From positions 4,402,001 to 4,466,000 of the forward strand of contig NZ_CP033092.2 in the NCBI RefSeq assembly GCF_003697165.2: a stretch of DNA of 64,000 nucleotides. The letters run 5' to 3'. The notes beneath the pieces were generated by a model, which had not been told where the DNA came from, ran no database searches, and saw only the letters and a list, made by a program, of their open reading frames with translations. Made by a program: the position numbers and the translations under genes. Origin of the DNA: Escherichia coli DSM 30083 = JCM 1649 = ATCC 11775 (GTDB lineage Bacteria > Pseudomonadota > Gammaproteobacteria > Enterobacterales > Enterobacteriaceae). This document shows, piece by piece, positions 1-8,025 of the stretch (the stretch's first letter is position 1; the number at the start of each line of letters is the position of its first letter).

Positions 1-405
1 GCCGGGCTGGATGTCGGGGCCGACGATTATCTGGTGAAGCCTTTTGCGCTGGAAGAGTTGCACGCCCGTATCCGCGCCCTGCTACGACGCCATAATAATC
101 AGGGCGAAAGTGAGCTGAACGTTGGCAACCTGACGCTGAATATGGGTCGCCGCCAGGTATGGATGAGCGGAGAAGAACTGATTCTGACGCCCAAAGAATA
201 TGCTCTGCTGTCGCGCCTGATGCTTAAAGCAGGCAGCCCGGTGCATCGGGAAATTCTCTACAACGATATCTACAACTGGGACAACGAGCCCTCGACCAAC
301 ACCCTGGAAGTGCATATCCATAACCTGCGCGACAAAGTGGGCAAAGCCCGTATCCGCACCGTGCGCGGATTTGGCTATATGCTGGTCGCAAATGAGGAAA
401 ACTAA
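1..405 (+). CDS. basR: BasR (PmrA) response regulator, 5'-truncated by window edge
   Basis: This is the C-terminal part (about 134 residues) of the OmpR/PhoB-type response regulator of the BasSR (PmrAB) system, which responds to Fe(III), Zn and mild acid and controls lipid A modification. The reading frame is open from base 1. It begins near the end of the receiver domain, where the conserved DDYLVKPF segment supplies the Lys-Pro pair. It continues through the winged-helix DNA-binding domain, with the recognition region near SNTLEVHIHNLRDKVG, to the TAA at 403-405. The start codon and phospho-acceptor Asp lie outside the window. basS follows 9 bases after the stop, so the two are co-transcribed. 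A BasR-type binding site occurs at 1616-1632. Identity is near certain. Confidence 0.95.
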   Translation, partial: AGLDVGADDYLVKPFALEELHARIRALLRRHNNQGESELNVGNLTLNMGRRQVWMSGEELILTPKEYALLSRLMLKAGSPVHREILYNDIYNWDNEPSTNTLEVHIHNLRDKVGKARIRTVRGFGYMLVANEEN

Positions 406-414
406 TTGAATCTG

Positions 415-1506
415 ATGCGTTTTCTGCGCCGACCAATATCGCTGCGCCAACGGCTGATATTGACCATCGGGGCCATTTTGTTGGTGTTTGAGCTGATCAG
501 CGTCTTCTGGCTGTGGCATGAAAGTACCGAGCAGATTCAGCTGTTTGAGCAGGCGCTACGCGACAATCGCAACAACGATCGCCACATCATGCGTGAGATC
601 CGCGAGGCGGTCGCCAGCCTGATTGTCCCCGGCGTCTTTATGGTTAGCCTGACGCTATTTATCTGCTATCAGGCGGTACGCCGCATCACCCGACCGCTGG
701 CGGAGCTGCAAAAAGAGCTGGAAGCGCGCACCGCCGATAACTTAACGCCCATTGCCATTCATAGCGCCACCCTCGAAATCGATGCGGTGGTTTCGGCGTT
801 AAACGATCTGGTCAGTCGCCTGACCAGCACGCTGGATAACGAAAGGTTGTTTACCGCTGACGTCGCGCACGAACTGCGAACACCACTGGCGGGGGTGCGT
901 TTGCATCTGGAACTGCTGGCGAAAACGCATCACATTGATGTAGCACCGTTAGTGGCACGACTTGATCAGATGATGGAGAGCGTCTCCCAGCTGCTGCAAC
1001 TGGCGCGTGCCGGACAGTCATTTTCTTCCGGTAATTATCAACATGTAAAACTGCTGGAAGATGTCATTCTCCCCTCGTATGACGAACTTAGTACCATGCT
1101 CGACCAGCGCCAGCAAACCCTGCTATTGCCAGAGAGCGCCGCCGACATCACCGTTCAGGGTGATGCAACCCTGCTGCGGATGTTATTGCGAAACCTGGTA
1201 GAAAACGCCCATCGTTATAGCCCACAAGGCAGCAACATTATGATTAAGCTGCAAGAAGATGGCGGAGCGGTCATGGCCGTTGAAGATGAAGGGCCGGGTA
1301 TTGATGAGAGTAAATGCGGGGAGTTGAGTAAAGCGTTTGTACGAATGGACAGCCGTTATGGCGGGATTGGTCTGGGGTTAAGTATTGTCAGCCGCATTAC
1401 ACAGTTGCATCACGGGCAGTTTTTCCTGCAAAACCGGCAAGAGACTTCCGGCACGCGGGCCTGGATACGGCTGAAAAAAGATCAGTACGTGGCAAACCAG
1501 ATATAA
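415..1506 (+). CDS. basS: BasS (PmrB) sensor histidine kinase
   Basis: Inner-membrane sensor kinase that phosphorylates BasR. The protein is 363 residues when started at ATG 415, the K-12 length; the frame is also open from TTG 406, but ATG 415 gives the usual MRFLRRP start. Two transmembrane segments (about residues 10-35 and 65-90) flank a short periplasmic loop of about 30 residues, which in the family carries the ExxE metal-sensing motif. HAMP-like sequence follows, then the H-box HELRTPL (His near residue 152), the N-box NLVENAHRYS, and the G-boxes DEGPGID and GGIGLGLSIV. Nothing looks broken. Its 3' end overlaps the antisense gene pmrR by 25 bases. Confidence 0.96.
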   Translation: MRFLRRPISLRQRLILTIGAILLVFELISVFWLWHESTEQIQLFEQALRDNRNNDRHIMREIREAVASLIVPGVFMVSLTLFICYQAVRRITRPLAELQKELEARTADNLTPIAIHSATLEIDAVVSALNDLVSRLTSTLDNERLFTADVAHELRTPLAGVRLHLELLAKTHHIDVAPLVARLDQMMESVSQLLQLARAGQSFSSGNYQHVKLLEDVILPSYDELSTMLDQRQQTLLLPESAADITVQGDATLLRMLLRNLVENAHRYSPQGSNIMIKLQEDGGAVMAVEDEGPGIDESKCGELSKAFVRMDSRYGGIGLGLSIVSRITQLHHGQFFLQNRQETSGTRAWIRLKKDQYVANQI

Positions 1507-1571
1507 AGAAAGCTGCTGACCACCAGCACGCTGAACACGGTAGTTAAACTTTCATAAACACGGTTTTTCAT
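1482..1571 (-). CDS. pmrR: PmrR small inner-membrane peptide (29 aa)
   Basis: A 29-residue ORF on the minus strand reads MKNRVYESLTTVF, then a hydrophobic stretch (SVLVVSSFLYIWF), and ends ATY. It matches my recollection of PmrR, which in Salmonella is made from a PmrA-activated promoter and inhibits the lipid A phosphotransferase LpxT. The start is ATG at 1571-1569, preceded at good spacing by a strong Shine-Dalgarno sequence (GGAGGAGAG). The last 25 bases overlap the 3' end of basS on the other strand. It is too short for ordinary ORF finders. The peptide is predicted to be a single membrane helix. A BasR box lies about 45 bases upstream of the start. Confidence 0.88.
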   Translation of the reverse strand: MKNRVYESLTTVFSVLVVSSFLYIWFATY

Positions 1572-1574
1572 TGC

Positions 1575-1602
1575 ACTCTCCTCCGTTAACCTGGAGGAGA
1601 GT
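1575..1602 (-). promoter_or_regulatory. Hairpin sequestering the pmrR ribosome-binding site
   Basis: A perfect 10-bp inverted repeat (arms 1575-1584 and 1593-1602, 8-base loop) lies just before the pmrR start. In the pmrR transcript the 5' arm ACTCTCCTCC pairs with the 3' arm GGAGGAGAGT, which contains the whole Shine-Dalgarno sequence. This suggests translational control or mRNA stabilisation. There is no U-tract on either side, so a simple terminator is less likely. The role is inferred. Confidence 0.6.
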
Positions 1603-1615
1603 ATGCGCGTCAGAG

Positions 1616-1632
1616 ATTAAGTGAACCTTAAG
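1616..1632 (-). promoter_or_regulatory. BasR (PmrA) box upstream of pmrR
   Basis: On the minus strand the sequence is CTTAAG, five bases, CTTAAT: two direct hexamers with 5-base spacing, as in the known PmrA box. It lies about 45 bases upstream of the pmrR start, where it could activate pmrR. Confidence 0.72.
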
Positions 1633-1682
1633 AGTTCAATTGACCTGATTAGACAGCGTCACATCAGGCCATCCGTTTCAGC

Positions 1683-3185
1683 TTATTCATCAATTCGCGG
1701 ATGTTGCTGCACCAGGCGGGTACGTTTCGCCTGCAAATCGGCAATCTCGTGGTCAATATCATCGATTTTCTGCTCGATATTATCGTAATGCTCGACGAGA
1801 ATTTCCTTCGCTTCCTGTATATCTGACGCCGCTGGTGTCGCACCTTTCAACGGTCGATTCGCCGTCTCTTTCATGGTTACGCCGGTGATTAAACCAACCA
1901 CCGCCACTACCATCAGGTAATAGGCAGGCATCATCAGATTCTGCGAGCTTTCGACCAGCCAGGCCGCCAGCGTTGGCGTCAGACCGGCAACCAGCACCGA
2001 AATATTAAATGCCGCCGCCAGCGCGCTGTAACGGATATGCGTCGGGAACATCGCAGGCAAGGTAGAAGCCATAACGCCCGTAAAGCAGTTAAGGATCACC
2101 GCCAGCATCAATAAGCCGGCAAAAATCAGGCCGATGACGTTACTGTTAATCAGAATAAACGCCGGGATCGCCAACACAAACAGTGCAACACTACCAAGAA
2201 GCACAAACGGACGACGGCCAAAACGGTCACTCAGCAAGCCCATCACCGGTTGAACAAACAGCATACCGATCATAATGGCGATAATAATCAGCACCCCGTG
2301 GTCTTCGGAGTAATGCAGGTTATGCGACAAATAACTCGGCATATAGGTCAGCAACATGTAGTAAGTCACGTTGGTGGCAATTACCAGACCAATACATGTC
2401 AACAGGCTGCGCCAGTGTTTGGTGGCAATCTCTTTAAACGAGACTTTCGGGCCATCCTGCAAACCTTCGCGGTCGCCCTGTTCCAGTTTATCGACATGCT
2501 GCTGGAACGCCGGAGTCTCTTCCAGCGCATGGCGCAGGTAAAGCCCGATAATCCCTAACGGCAGAGCGATAAAGAACGGAATACGCCAGCCCCAATCGAG
2601 GAAGTTCTCTTCGCCGACAATGGTCGAAATTAACACCACTACGCCAGCTCCCAGCACAAACCCGGCAATAGAACCAAAGTCCAGCCAGCTGCCCATAAAG
2701 CCACGTTTACGGTCAGGGGAGTATTCCGCAACAAATATTGACGCCCCGGTATATTCACCGCCGACCGAGAAACCTTGTGCCATCTTACAGATCAACAGCA
2801 GAATCGGTGCCCAAATACCAATCGTGTCGTAGGACGGTATTAAGCCAATACAGAACGTACTGATCGACATAATCACAATAGTGATAGCGAGGATCTTCTG
2901 GCGACCATATTTATCGCCCAACATACCAAAGAAGAGCCCGCCAAGCGGTCGAATCAGAAAGGGAACGGAGAAAGTGGCGAGTGCAGCAACCATCTGCACG
3001 CTGGGGTCAGCCCCCGGGAAAAAAACTTTACCTAATGCGTAAGCAACAAAACCATAAACACCAAAATCGAACCATTCCATTGCATTACCCAGTGATGCTG
3101 CGGTAATGGCTTTACGCAGTTTACCGTCATCAATAATGGTGACATCACGAAGGGTAATCGGTTTTACTTTTTTCCTTTTCAGCAT
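1683..3185 (-). CDS. proP: ProP osmoregulatory proline/betaine:H+ symporter
   Basis: Major facilitator (metabolite:H+ symporter subfamily) importing proline, glycine betaine and ectoine at high osmolality. Starting at MLKRKK gives 500 residues, the K-12 length; an in-frame upstream start would add 11 residues with no support. Twelve membrane helices are visible, with MFS signatures after TM2 (GDKYGRQK) and in the second half (SDRFGRRP). The C-terminal tail, about residues 455-500 (ILVEHYDNIEQKIDDIDHEI), is heptad-patterned and forms the antiparallel coiled coil that tunes the osmotic set-point. A CRP site upstream fits the known P1 promoter. It is monocistronic and convergent with basS. Confidence 0.97.
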   Translation of the reverse strand: MLKRKKVKPITLRDVTIIDDGKLRKAITAASLGNAMEWFDFGVYGFVAYALGKVFFPGADPSVQMVAALATFSVPFLIRPLGGLFFGMLGDKYGRQKILAITIVIMSISTFCIGLIPSYDTIGIWAPILLLICKMAQGFSVGGEYTGASIFVAEYSPDRKRGFMGSWLDFGSIAGFVLGAGVVVLISTIVGEENFLDWGWRIPFFIALPLGIIGLYLRHALEETPAFQQHVDKLEQGDREGLQDGPKVSFKEIATKHWRSLLTCIGLVIATNVTYYMLLTYMPSYLSHNLHYSEDHGVLIIIAIMIGMLFVQPVMGLLSDRFGRRPFVLLGSVALFVLAIPAFILINSNVIGLIFAGLLMLAVILNCFTGVMASTLPAMFPTHIRYSALAAAFNISVLVAGLTPTLAAWLVESSQNLMMPAYYLMVVAVVGLITGVTMKETANRPLKGATPAASDIQEAKEILVEHYDNIEQKIDDIDHEIADLQAKRTRLVQQHPRIDE

Positions 3186-3393
3186 AGCTTTCCTCGCAGA
3201 GTTGGCCCATTTCCGCAAACGCCAGAAAAATCAGCGCGACGGCCGCAAAAGGGGAGCGGGAATTGCAGGATGCAATCTCTGTAACAAGCGTAGCGGGTTT
3301 GCTTACACCCTCCGGTTAAGGAATGTACAATCAAACCAGTTGACGCCTGAATTGAGCAGTTAATGACCTTTTTACCCTACCAGTGTTTAAATT

Positions 3394-3409
3394 TGTGATC
3401 AACTTCACA
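3394..3409 (-). promoter_or_regulatory. CRP site of the proP promoter region
   Basis: TGTGA, six bases, TCACA is a perfect CRP consensus core, about 210 bases upstream of the proP start. K-12 proP P1 is known to be CRP-controlled. The rest of 3186-3448 holds the proP promoters (P1 and the Fis/RpoS-dependent P2), whose -10/-35 elements I did not place. Confidence 0.7.
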
Positions 3410-3431
3410 CATGTATTTCGTTTAGGACTCA

Positions 3432-3457
3432 TTGGTGTAACTGATTATTTACACCAA
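3432..3457 (-). terminator. Hairpin at the yjcZ stop codon
   Basis: Inverted repeat TTGGTGTAA / TTACACCAA (9 bp, 8-base loop) overlaps the yjcZ stop. No clear U-tract follows on the minus strand, so it is at best a weak terminator of crfC-yjcZ. Confidence 0.35.
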
Positions 3458-4327
3458 ATTTACAGAGAAGATTTCCTCGACCATTGCTCCCGCCAGACGC
3501 TGCGCTGAACAGAGTCGTGGCATCCCCAGTGCGACAGTTCGCCAGCGTTGGGTCACTGACCAGCAAACGGGTTGTTTATCTGCCGTGGACCACTTTCCCA
3601 GCCAACTTAAAAAATCAGCATGCTCCCCGCCCGTCGAAACGGTCGAAGAGGCAAACCACTGATGGTAATAGTGACGCGTGGTCGGGGCCGCATTGATACT
3701 CTCTGCCAAATGTTGTGTCGCTTTCACGCGCAAATCACCCAGCAACAACGCCACCGCTTGCGGTCTTCCCAGACGGCAGGCATCGCCAAATGCACCCCAG
3801 CGCAACTCCTCCAGAACGATAAAGCAGCGCCCAGGCAACGACCAGGCGTTATACGCCCCAGCACGCCAGCGGGTAAAAATTTGCTCGCTCTGTTCACCCG
3901 CCTGCACCAATAGGCCTCGTTGCGTTAACGCCTTTTCCTTCCAGCGACAACGGGCTGAAAACCACTCATACAAGTCGACAATTTGCTGGGGGAGCTCCGG
4001 GAAAGCAGAGTGCTGGCGGTGATCCATTTTTTGCAGCAGCGCCAGATGCTGCGCGATCTGCGTCAGCGCCAGATGACCGGGATCCAGCATCGACGCCAGT
4101 TTTTCCACCAATGTCAGACGCAGGCTAAGCGGCGCATTTAACATGCCGCCGTTCGTCCATGTCTGAAGCTGCACGCGCGCAAGAAGTTCCTGCATCAGTC
4201 GTTCACGAAACTGCTGCTGATGGGCTTGTGGAAGGCGGGCATCATCGCCCTGCGCCAGATCCACTAAAAAGCGCGGATGAACCGACTCCAGCACGCGACC
4301 GGGGCCGTCCAGTAACGTCTTGGTCAA
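3449..4327 (-). CDS. yjcZ: YjcZ, uncharacterised protein paired with CrfC
   Basis: 292 residues, the same length as K-12 YjcZ. I see no signal peptide, transmembrane segment or recognised catalytic motif. It is Gln/Arg/Leu/Trp-rich and looks like a soluble, mostly helical protein. Its ATG overlaps the crfC stop by 4 bases (ATGA), so the two are translationally coupled and probably act together or form a complex. Function unknown; an accessory or regulatory role for the CrfC GTPase is inferred from the coupling only. Confidence 0.85.
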   Translation of the reverse strand: MTKTLLDGPGRVLESVHPRFLVDLAQGDDARLPQAHQQQFRERLMQELLARVQLQTWTNGGMLNAPLSLRLTLVEKLASMLDPGHLALTQIAQHLALLQKMDHRQHSAFPELPQQIVDLYEWFSARCRWKEKALTQRGLLVQAGEQSEQIFTRWRAGAYNAWSLPGRCFIVLEELRWGAFGDACRLGRPQAVALLLGDLRVKATQHLAESINAAPTTRHYYHQWFASSTVSTGGEHADFLSWLGKWSTADKQPVCWSVTQRWRTVALGMPRLCSAQRLAGAMVEEIFSVNLV

Positions 4328-6552
4328 TATCGTTCTGCCGTGAAAAGTGTTTGAATATCATCGCGTAACAGCTGAGCGTCGGTGTAAATCCAGCCGTGAG
4401 TCATCACAGTCTGCTGCAATTGCTGTTGCATCAGCCTGACCACGGATTCATTTTGTTGACGCAGAGCCAGACTTTCGCGTAAACGCGTCTGTAATTCCGT
4501 CAAACATGAAGCGAACTCAGCGAAAAAAGTATTCATGCCTGCCGTAACAGATTCATCGACCTGCTCTGCCATAACTTTAGCCATTTGTTGGCAATAAAGA
4601 TCGACTTCTGCGCTTAATGCTCGTTGCAACACACTGTAATCAACCGTCTCTGTCGGGAATTTCTCATTTCCCCGTCCCCAGTCGGGCTGATTCAACCAGC
4701 GCGAAAAAATCTCACGCACAACGCCAAAACGGGTGATCTGCTCATCCGTTGCTTCCTGACGGGATATTGCATCGCTGAACAGCTGGCGGGTGTTGAAGTG
4801 GGGAACTACGCCGTGAAAAACAGGAAAATGAAACCCAGGACGAAACCCAGACTCACTCAATTCCATTTTGACTTGTTGCTCAATGGGGCGAATAACATCG
4901 GTTAACACCCGGCAAAGGGTGGACTCAAGCTCGGCAAAGCGCAGCGTAAAGTCGCGACTGATGGTGTTCTGCGCCGTCTGTAACAGTGTCTCACAGCGGG
5001 TACGCATCTCACTTAACGACTCCGAATCATCCTGAAACAACGCGGCTAACTGCGCATTCACCGCATCTTGCTGTTGACGCAGAAAGTGGTTGGTGGAGGT
5101 CAGGGCCAACTCGATTTCATGTTTAATCTCGCCGCTCACCTGCGCCTGATTGAGTTGCAATAGCTGCAAACTTTCTTCGACCTGATGGATATTTTGCTGC
5201 AATTGTTCACAAGCGACGTTTAACCCGTGCGCACGAAAATCCAGGTATTCCCGCGCCTGCTGCGCGTAATTCAACAGTTTATGCGCGGCAGATCGCAGAG
5301 CATACAACGAGGCGTTAGCGTAAGCGGCATGAAGCAACGCCTGAATTGGCTGGGCGAACAGCGAATCTTCCCACAACTGATCGGCAGCATGGCGAATATG
5401 TTCGAGGTCCGCCAGATCGGCATGACGCCAGCGCCTGCCGAGCGCGGCATGGGCAAAATCTTCCACCCAGCGTTGTTGCTCTGGCGGTGGTAACTTACCG
5501 TTGTTGGCTAACTCATGGCGCGCCCGATTCGCCAGGTAGCCCCACATCGACGACACCGGAAATATCTGCTGTGGCGTAATACAGCCTTTCATCAGCGTTC
5601 CGGAAATCAGTGCCCGCACCTGGTCGGCGTCGTCACTGTTACGATCCTGTTGATCGAACTTATTGACCAGCACATACAACGGCACCGATTGCCCCACCGC
5701 CAAAATTGCCTCACGGACCTCTTCATCGGAGATCGATTTCAGTTGCGTATAATCCAGCACCGCCAGTACCGCCGAGGCGCGTGCCAGCTGCTGGTTAAGC
5801 ATTTTTTGCAGATGCGGTTGCCCGGCTTCATTTGGCCCGGGGGTATCCAGTAACGTCAACTGACCGGGATAACTCTCCAGCCCCGCCAGATGGACAAACT
5901 CCACTTCAATCACGGGAATATGCTCAATGGCGGCGTAAGCAGAAAAAGGAAAATCGACGTCCAGCGCCTTCGCCAGTCGCACCAAATCATTCAAACTTTT
6001 CAGACAATGAAAAATAGGTTGAGCACCCAGATAATATTTTTCGAAAGCGATGCCATTTTCAATCCGCTGCATAAGCGCACGCATATCTTTATCTATTTCC
6101 AGCACATCGGTCAGATGCTTAATATCGCAATCACGCAGGCGCTGTTGTAATTGTTGAATTAAATGGTCGATTGGCGCGACATGTGAAAAATGCAGTACCG
6201 GTTCTTTTTGCCCGGGCGTATGGCGAATAAGCGTTGGCAGCGCAGTCATTGGGCGATTGCGATTAGGCAGAACCTCCGTACCAACAATGGCATTAATGGT
6301 GGTTGATTTCCCTGCTTTCATAGTACCGGCAATCGCCAGCACCATTTCCAGTCGGGAAATTTTACGCAACTCATTATTCAGCATCGCGTGACGTTCGGCG
6401 ATATTAGGCTGACTCCAGGGTAAAGCCAGTTGTGGCGCATCGTCTCCGGGTACAGAGAGAGGCATTTTTTCCAGTAACTGCAACTGTTGGCGAGAAAGCT
6501 GTAACAGGCGTTCAGCCTCCTGACTTAACTCATACAGGGTCTGTGTGTACAT
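4324..6552 (-). CDS. crfC: CrfC (YjdA), dynamin-like clamp-binding GTPase
   Basis: 742-residue dynamin-family GTPase. In K-12, CrfC binds the DNA polymerase sliding clamp and helps keep sister replication forks and nascent strands together. The sequence shows a possible clamp-binding peptide QLALP near residues 41-45, a P-loop GTMKAGKS at 76-83, a switch/DxxG region DTPGPNEAG near 237, and the NKFD base-specificity motif near 299. Long helical, Gln-rich segments follow (about 400-740), as in dynamin stalks. No transmembrane segment. It is first in a two-gene operon with yjcZ. The 402-base region upstream to phnA is divergent promoter space. Confidence 0.93.
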   Translation of the reverse strand: MYTQTLYELSQEAERLLQLSRQQLQLLEKMPLSVPGDDAPQLALPWSQPNIAERHAMLNNELRKISRLEMVLAIAGTMKAGKSTTINAIVGTEVLPNRNRPMTALPTLIRHTPGQKEPVLHFSHVAPIDHLIQQLQQRLRDCDIKHLTDVLEIDKDMRALMQRIENGIAFEKYYLGAQPIFHCLKSLNDLVRLAKALDVDFPFSAYAAIEHIPVIEVEFVHLAGLESYPGQLTLLDTPGPNEAGQPHLQKMLNQQLARASAVLAVLDYTQLKSISDEEVREAILAVGQSVPLYVLVNKFDQQDRNSDDADQVRALISGTLMKGCITPQQIFPVSSMWGYLANRARHELANNGKLPPPEQQRWVEDFAHAALGRRWRHADLADLEHIRHAADQLWEDSLFAQPIQALLHAAYANASLYALRSAAHKLLNYAQQAREYLDFRAHGLNVACEQLQQNIHQVEESLQLLQLNQAQVSGEIKHEIELALTSTNHFLRQQQDAVNAQLAALFQDDSESLSEMRTRCETLLQTAQNTISRDFTLRFAELESTLCRVLTDVIRPIEQQVKMELSESGFRPGFHFPVFHGVVPHFNTRQLFSDAISRQEATDEQITRFGVVREIFSRWLNQPDWGRGNEKFPTETVDYSVLQRALSAEVDLYCQQMAKVMAEQVDESVTAGMNTFFAEFASCLTELQTRLRESLALRQQNESVVRLMQQQLQQTVMTHGWIYTDAQLLRDDIQTLFTAERY

Positions 6553-6858
6553 AGAAAATTTTTCCTTAAAGCAAATTTTATTACTTTTATTTAGCCAGAT
6601 TGTTTTTGAGTTCTGTTTTCGGCTTTTATAATTACTGCAAGAAATAATTTTATATTTAGAGTGTTGTTTTTTATTAGAATAAATAACGTCTTCCGATACG
6701 TTTAAAACGTCAGAAAGATAAAAAATATCATTTGAATTAAAAAAAGAACATGTAGAGCATTAACCTTATCTTAAATAATAAATGGAGGCAAAAAGATTAT
6801 TTTCTTTTTGCGTTTCCTTTCAAATGAAAACGATCGTCGTCTAAAATCAGCAGTACCC

Positions 6859-6887
6859 CCGACAAACTCAGGGATTTTGTGTATAAT
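6859..6887 (+). promoter_or_regulatory. Candidate sigma-70 promoter of phnA (yjdM)
   Basis: A consensus TATAAT at 6882-6887, extended by TG, lies 17 bases after CCGACA (6859-6864), a partial match to TTGACA. Transcription would start near 6893, giving a leader of about 60 bases. Confidence 0.6.
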
Positions 6888-6899
6888 TGCGGCCTTTTT

Positions 6900-6918
6900 C
6901 GGCAATCTGCCGTTTTTT
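6900..6918 (+). terminator. Terminator-like element in the phnA leader
   Basis: A short GC-rich hairpin CGGCA-ATC-TGCCG is followed at once by six Ts, between the promoter and the phnA start. The stem is only 5 bp. It could attenuate transcription or be chance. Confidence 0.3.
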
Positions 6919-6954
6919 GGCGCTTTTGCCCTGCTGACTTTTGAGGAAATCCAC

Positions 6955-7290
6955 ATGTCATTACCACACTGCCCAAAATGCAACTCCGAATACACCTACG
7001 AAGATAACGGCATGTACATCTGCCCGGAATGTGCCTACGAATGGAACGACGCAGAACCTGCACAGGAAAGCGACGAGCTGATCGTTAAAGATGCTAACGG
7101 CAATCTGCTGGCTGACGGCGACAGCGTGACCATCATTAAAGATCTGAAGGTGAAAGGTAGCTCTTCGATGCTGAAAATTGGCACCAAAGTGAAAAACATC
7201 CGCCTGGTTGAAGGCGACCATAACATCGATTGCAAAATCGACGGTTTTGGTCCGATGAAACTGAAATCTGAGTTTGTGAAAAAGAACTGA
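6955..7290 (+). CDS. yjdM: PhnA / YjdM zinc-ribbon protein
   Basis: 111-residue small cytoplasmic protein of the PhnA/YjdM family. The N-terminal zinc ribbon has paired CPKC and CPEC motifs (about residues 6-9 and 25-28). The C-terminal half is a compact beta domain with KDLKVKGSS and [11 protein letters not shown]. In K-12 it sits upstream of the phosphonate operon but is not needed for C-P lyase. True phosphonoacetate hydrolase activity belongs to a different protein, so the phnA name is historical. The start is ATG 6955, well spaced from the GAGGAAA ribosome-binding sequence; the longer open frame has no other support. A REP element follows the stop. Confidence 0.93.
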
Positions 7291-7304
7291 TTGTATTGTG
7301 ATCG

Positions 7305-7384
<80 letters not shown>

Positions 7385-7449
7385 TTCCCTCTCATCTGTA
7401 TAAATTTCGAACTACACTTAACGGGCTTCTCTTAACTGAGGTCACCATC

Positions 7450-7893
7450 ATGCCGTTAAGTCCCTACCTCTCTTTTGCCGGTAACTGTTCCGACGCGATT
7501 GCCTATTATCAACGTACGTTGGGCGCGGAACTGCTCTATAAAATCAGCTTCGGCGAAATGCCGAAATCAGCGCAGGACAGCGCCGAAAACTGCCCTTCCG
7601 GAATGCAATTTCCCGATACCGCCATCGCTCATGCCAACGTGCGCATTGCAGGAAGCGACATCATGATGAGCGATGCTATACCGTCAGGAAAAGCCAGCTA
7701 CTCCGGCTTTACGCTGGTGCTCGATTCGCAACAGGTCGAAGAAGGAAAACGCTGGTTTGACAACCTTGCCGCTAACGGAAAAATCGAAATGGCCTGGCAG
7801 GAAACTTTCTGGGCGCATGGCTTCGGCAAAGTCACCGATAAATTTGGCGTACCGTGGATGATTAATGTCGTCAAACAACAGCCAACGCAATAA
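7450..7893 (+). CDS. yjdN: YjdN, glyoxalase/VOC-fold metalloprotein-like
   Basis: 147-residue protein of the PhnB/3-demethylubiquinone-like VOC (glyoxalase/bleomycin resistance) fold. It begins MPLSPYLSFAGNCSDAIAYYQ, with paired beta-alpha-beta modules visible (FTLVLDSQQVEEGKRWFDNLA and GKVTDKFGVPWMINV). The historical name is phnB. No role in phosphonate use has been shown in K-12, and the substrate is unknown. Its start has a good GAGG ribosome-binding site. It is separated from phnA by a BIME and from phnC by a Pho-regulated promoter region. Confidence 0.9.
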   Translation: MPLSPYLSFAGNCSDAIAYYQRTLGAELLYKISFGEMPKSAQDSAENCPSGMQFPDTAIAHANVRIAGSDIMMSDAIPSGKASYSGFTLVLDSQQVEEGKRWFDNLAANGKIEMAWQETFWAHGFGKVTDKFGVPWMINVVKQQPTQ

Positions 7894-7898
7894 CCCGC

Positions 7899-7917
7899 CG
7901 GGAGGCCCACCCTCCCG
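7899..7917 (+). terminator. Hairpin after yjdN
   Basis: CGGGAGG / CCTCCCG (7-bp stem, 5-base loop) begins 5 bases after the yjdN stop. No U-tract follows, so termination is uncertain. Confidence 0.4.
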
Positions 7918-7919
7918 CA

Positions 7920-7990
7920 CTGTCATCGAATTCCCGTTAACTCTTCATCTGTTAGTCACTTTTAATTAACCAAATCGTCACAATAATCCG
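7920..7990 (+). promoter_or_regulatory. PhoB-controlled phnC promoter region
   Basis: Pho-box-like units lie upstream of phnC: CTGTCAT at 7920-7926 and CTGTTAG at 7949-7955, followed by TTTTAAT and further TCAC-containing repeats. The phn operon is known to be PhoB-activated. The unit assignment is mine and approximate. Confidence 0.6.
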
Positions 7991-8025
7991 CCACGATGGA
8001 GCCACTTTTTTAGGGAGGCTGCATC

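Larger units (their letters stand above)
6553..6954. other. Divergent intergenic region crfC / phnA
   Basis: A 402-base AT-rich spacer. It should hold the crfC promoter (minus strand, not confidently placed) and the phnA promoter (see 6859-6887). The frame upstream of phnA is open from 6808, but this part precedes the likely transcription start. I see no other gene here. Confidence 0.6.

Noticed and set aside
6808..6954. Longer N-terminus of PhnA starting at 6808
   Set aside because: It would start upstream of the consensus -10 box, and the known 111-residue protein begins at 6955 with a good ribosome-binding site.
7920..8025. A separate small gene between yjdN and phnC
   Set aside because: The stretch is short, AT-rich, shows Pho-box-like repeats and has no convincing ORF with a ribosome-binding site.
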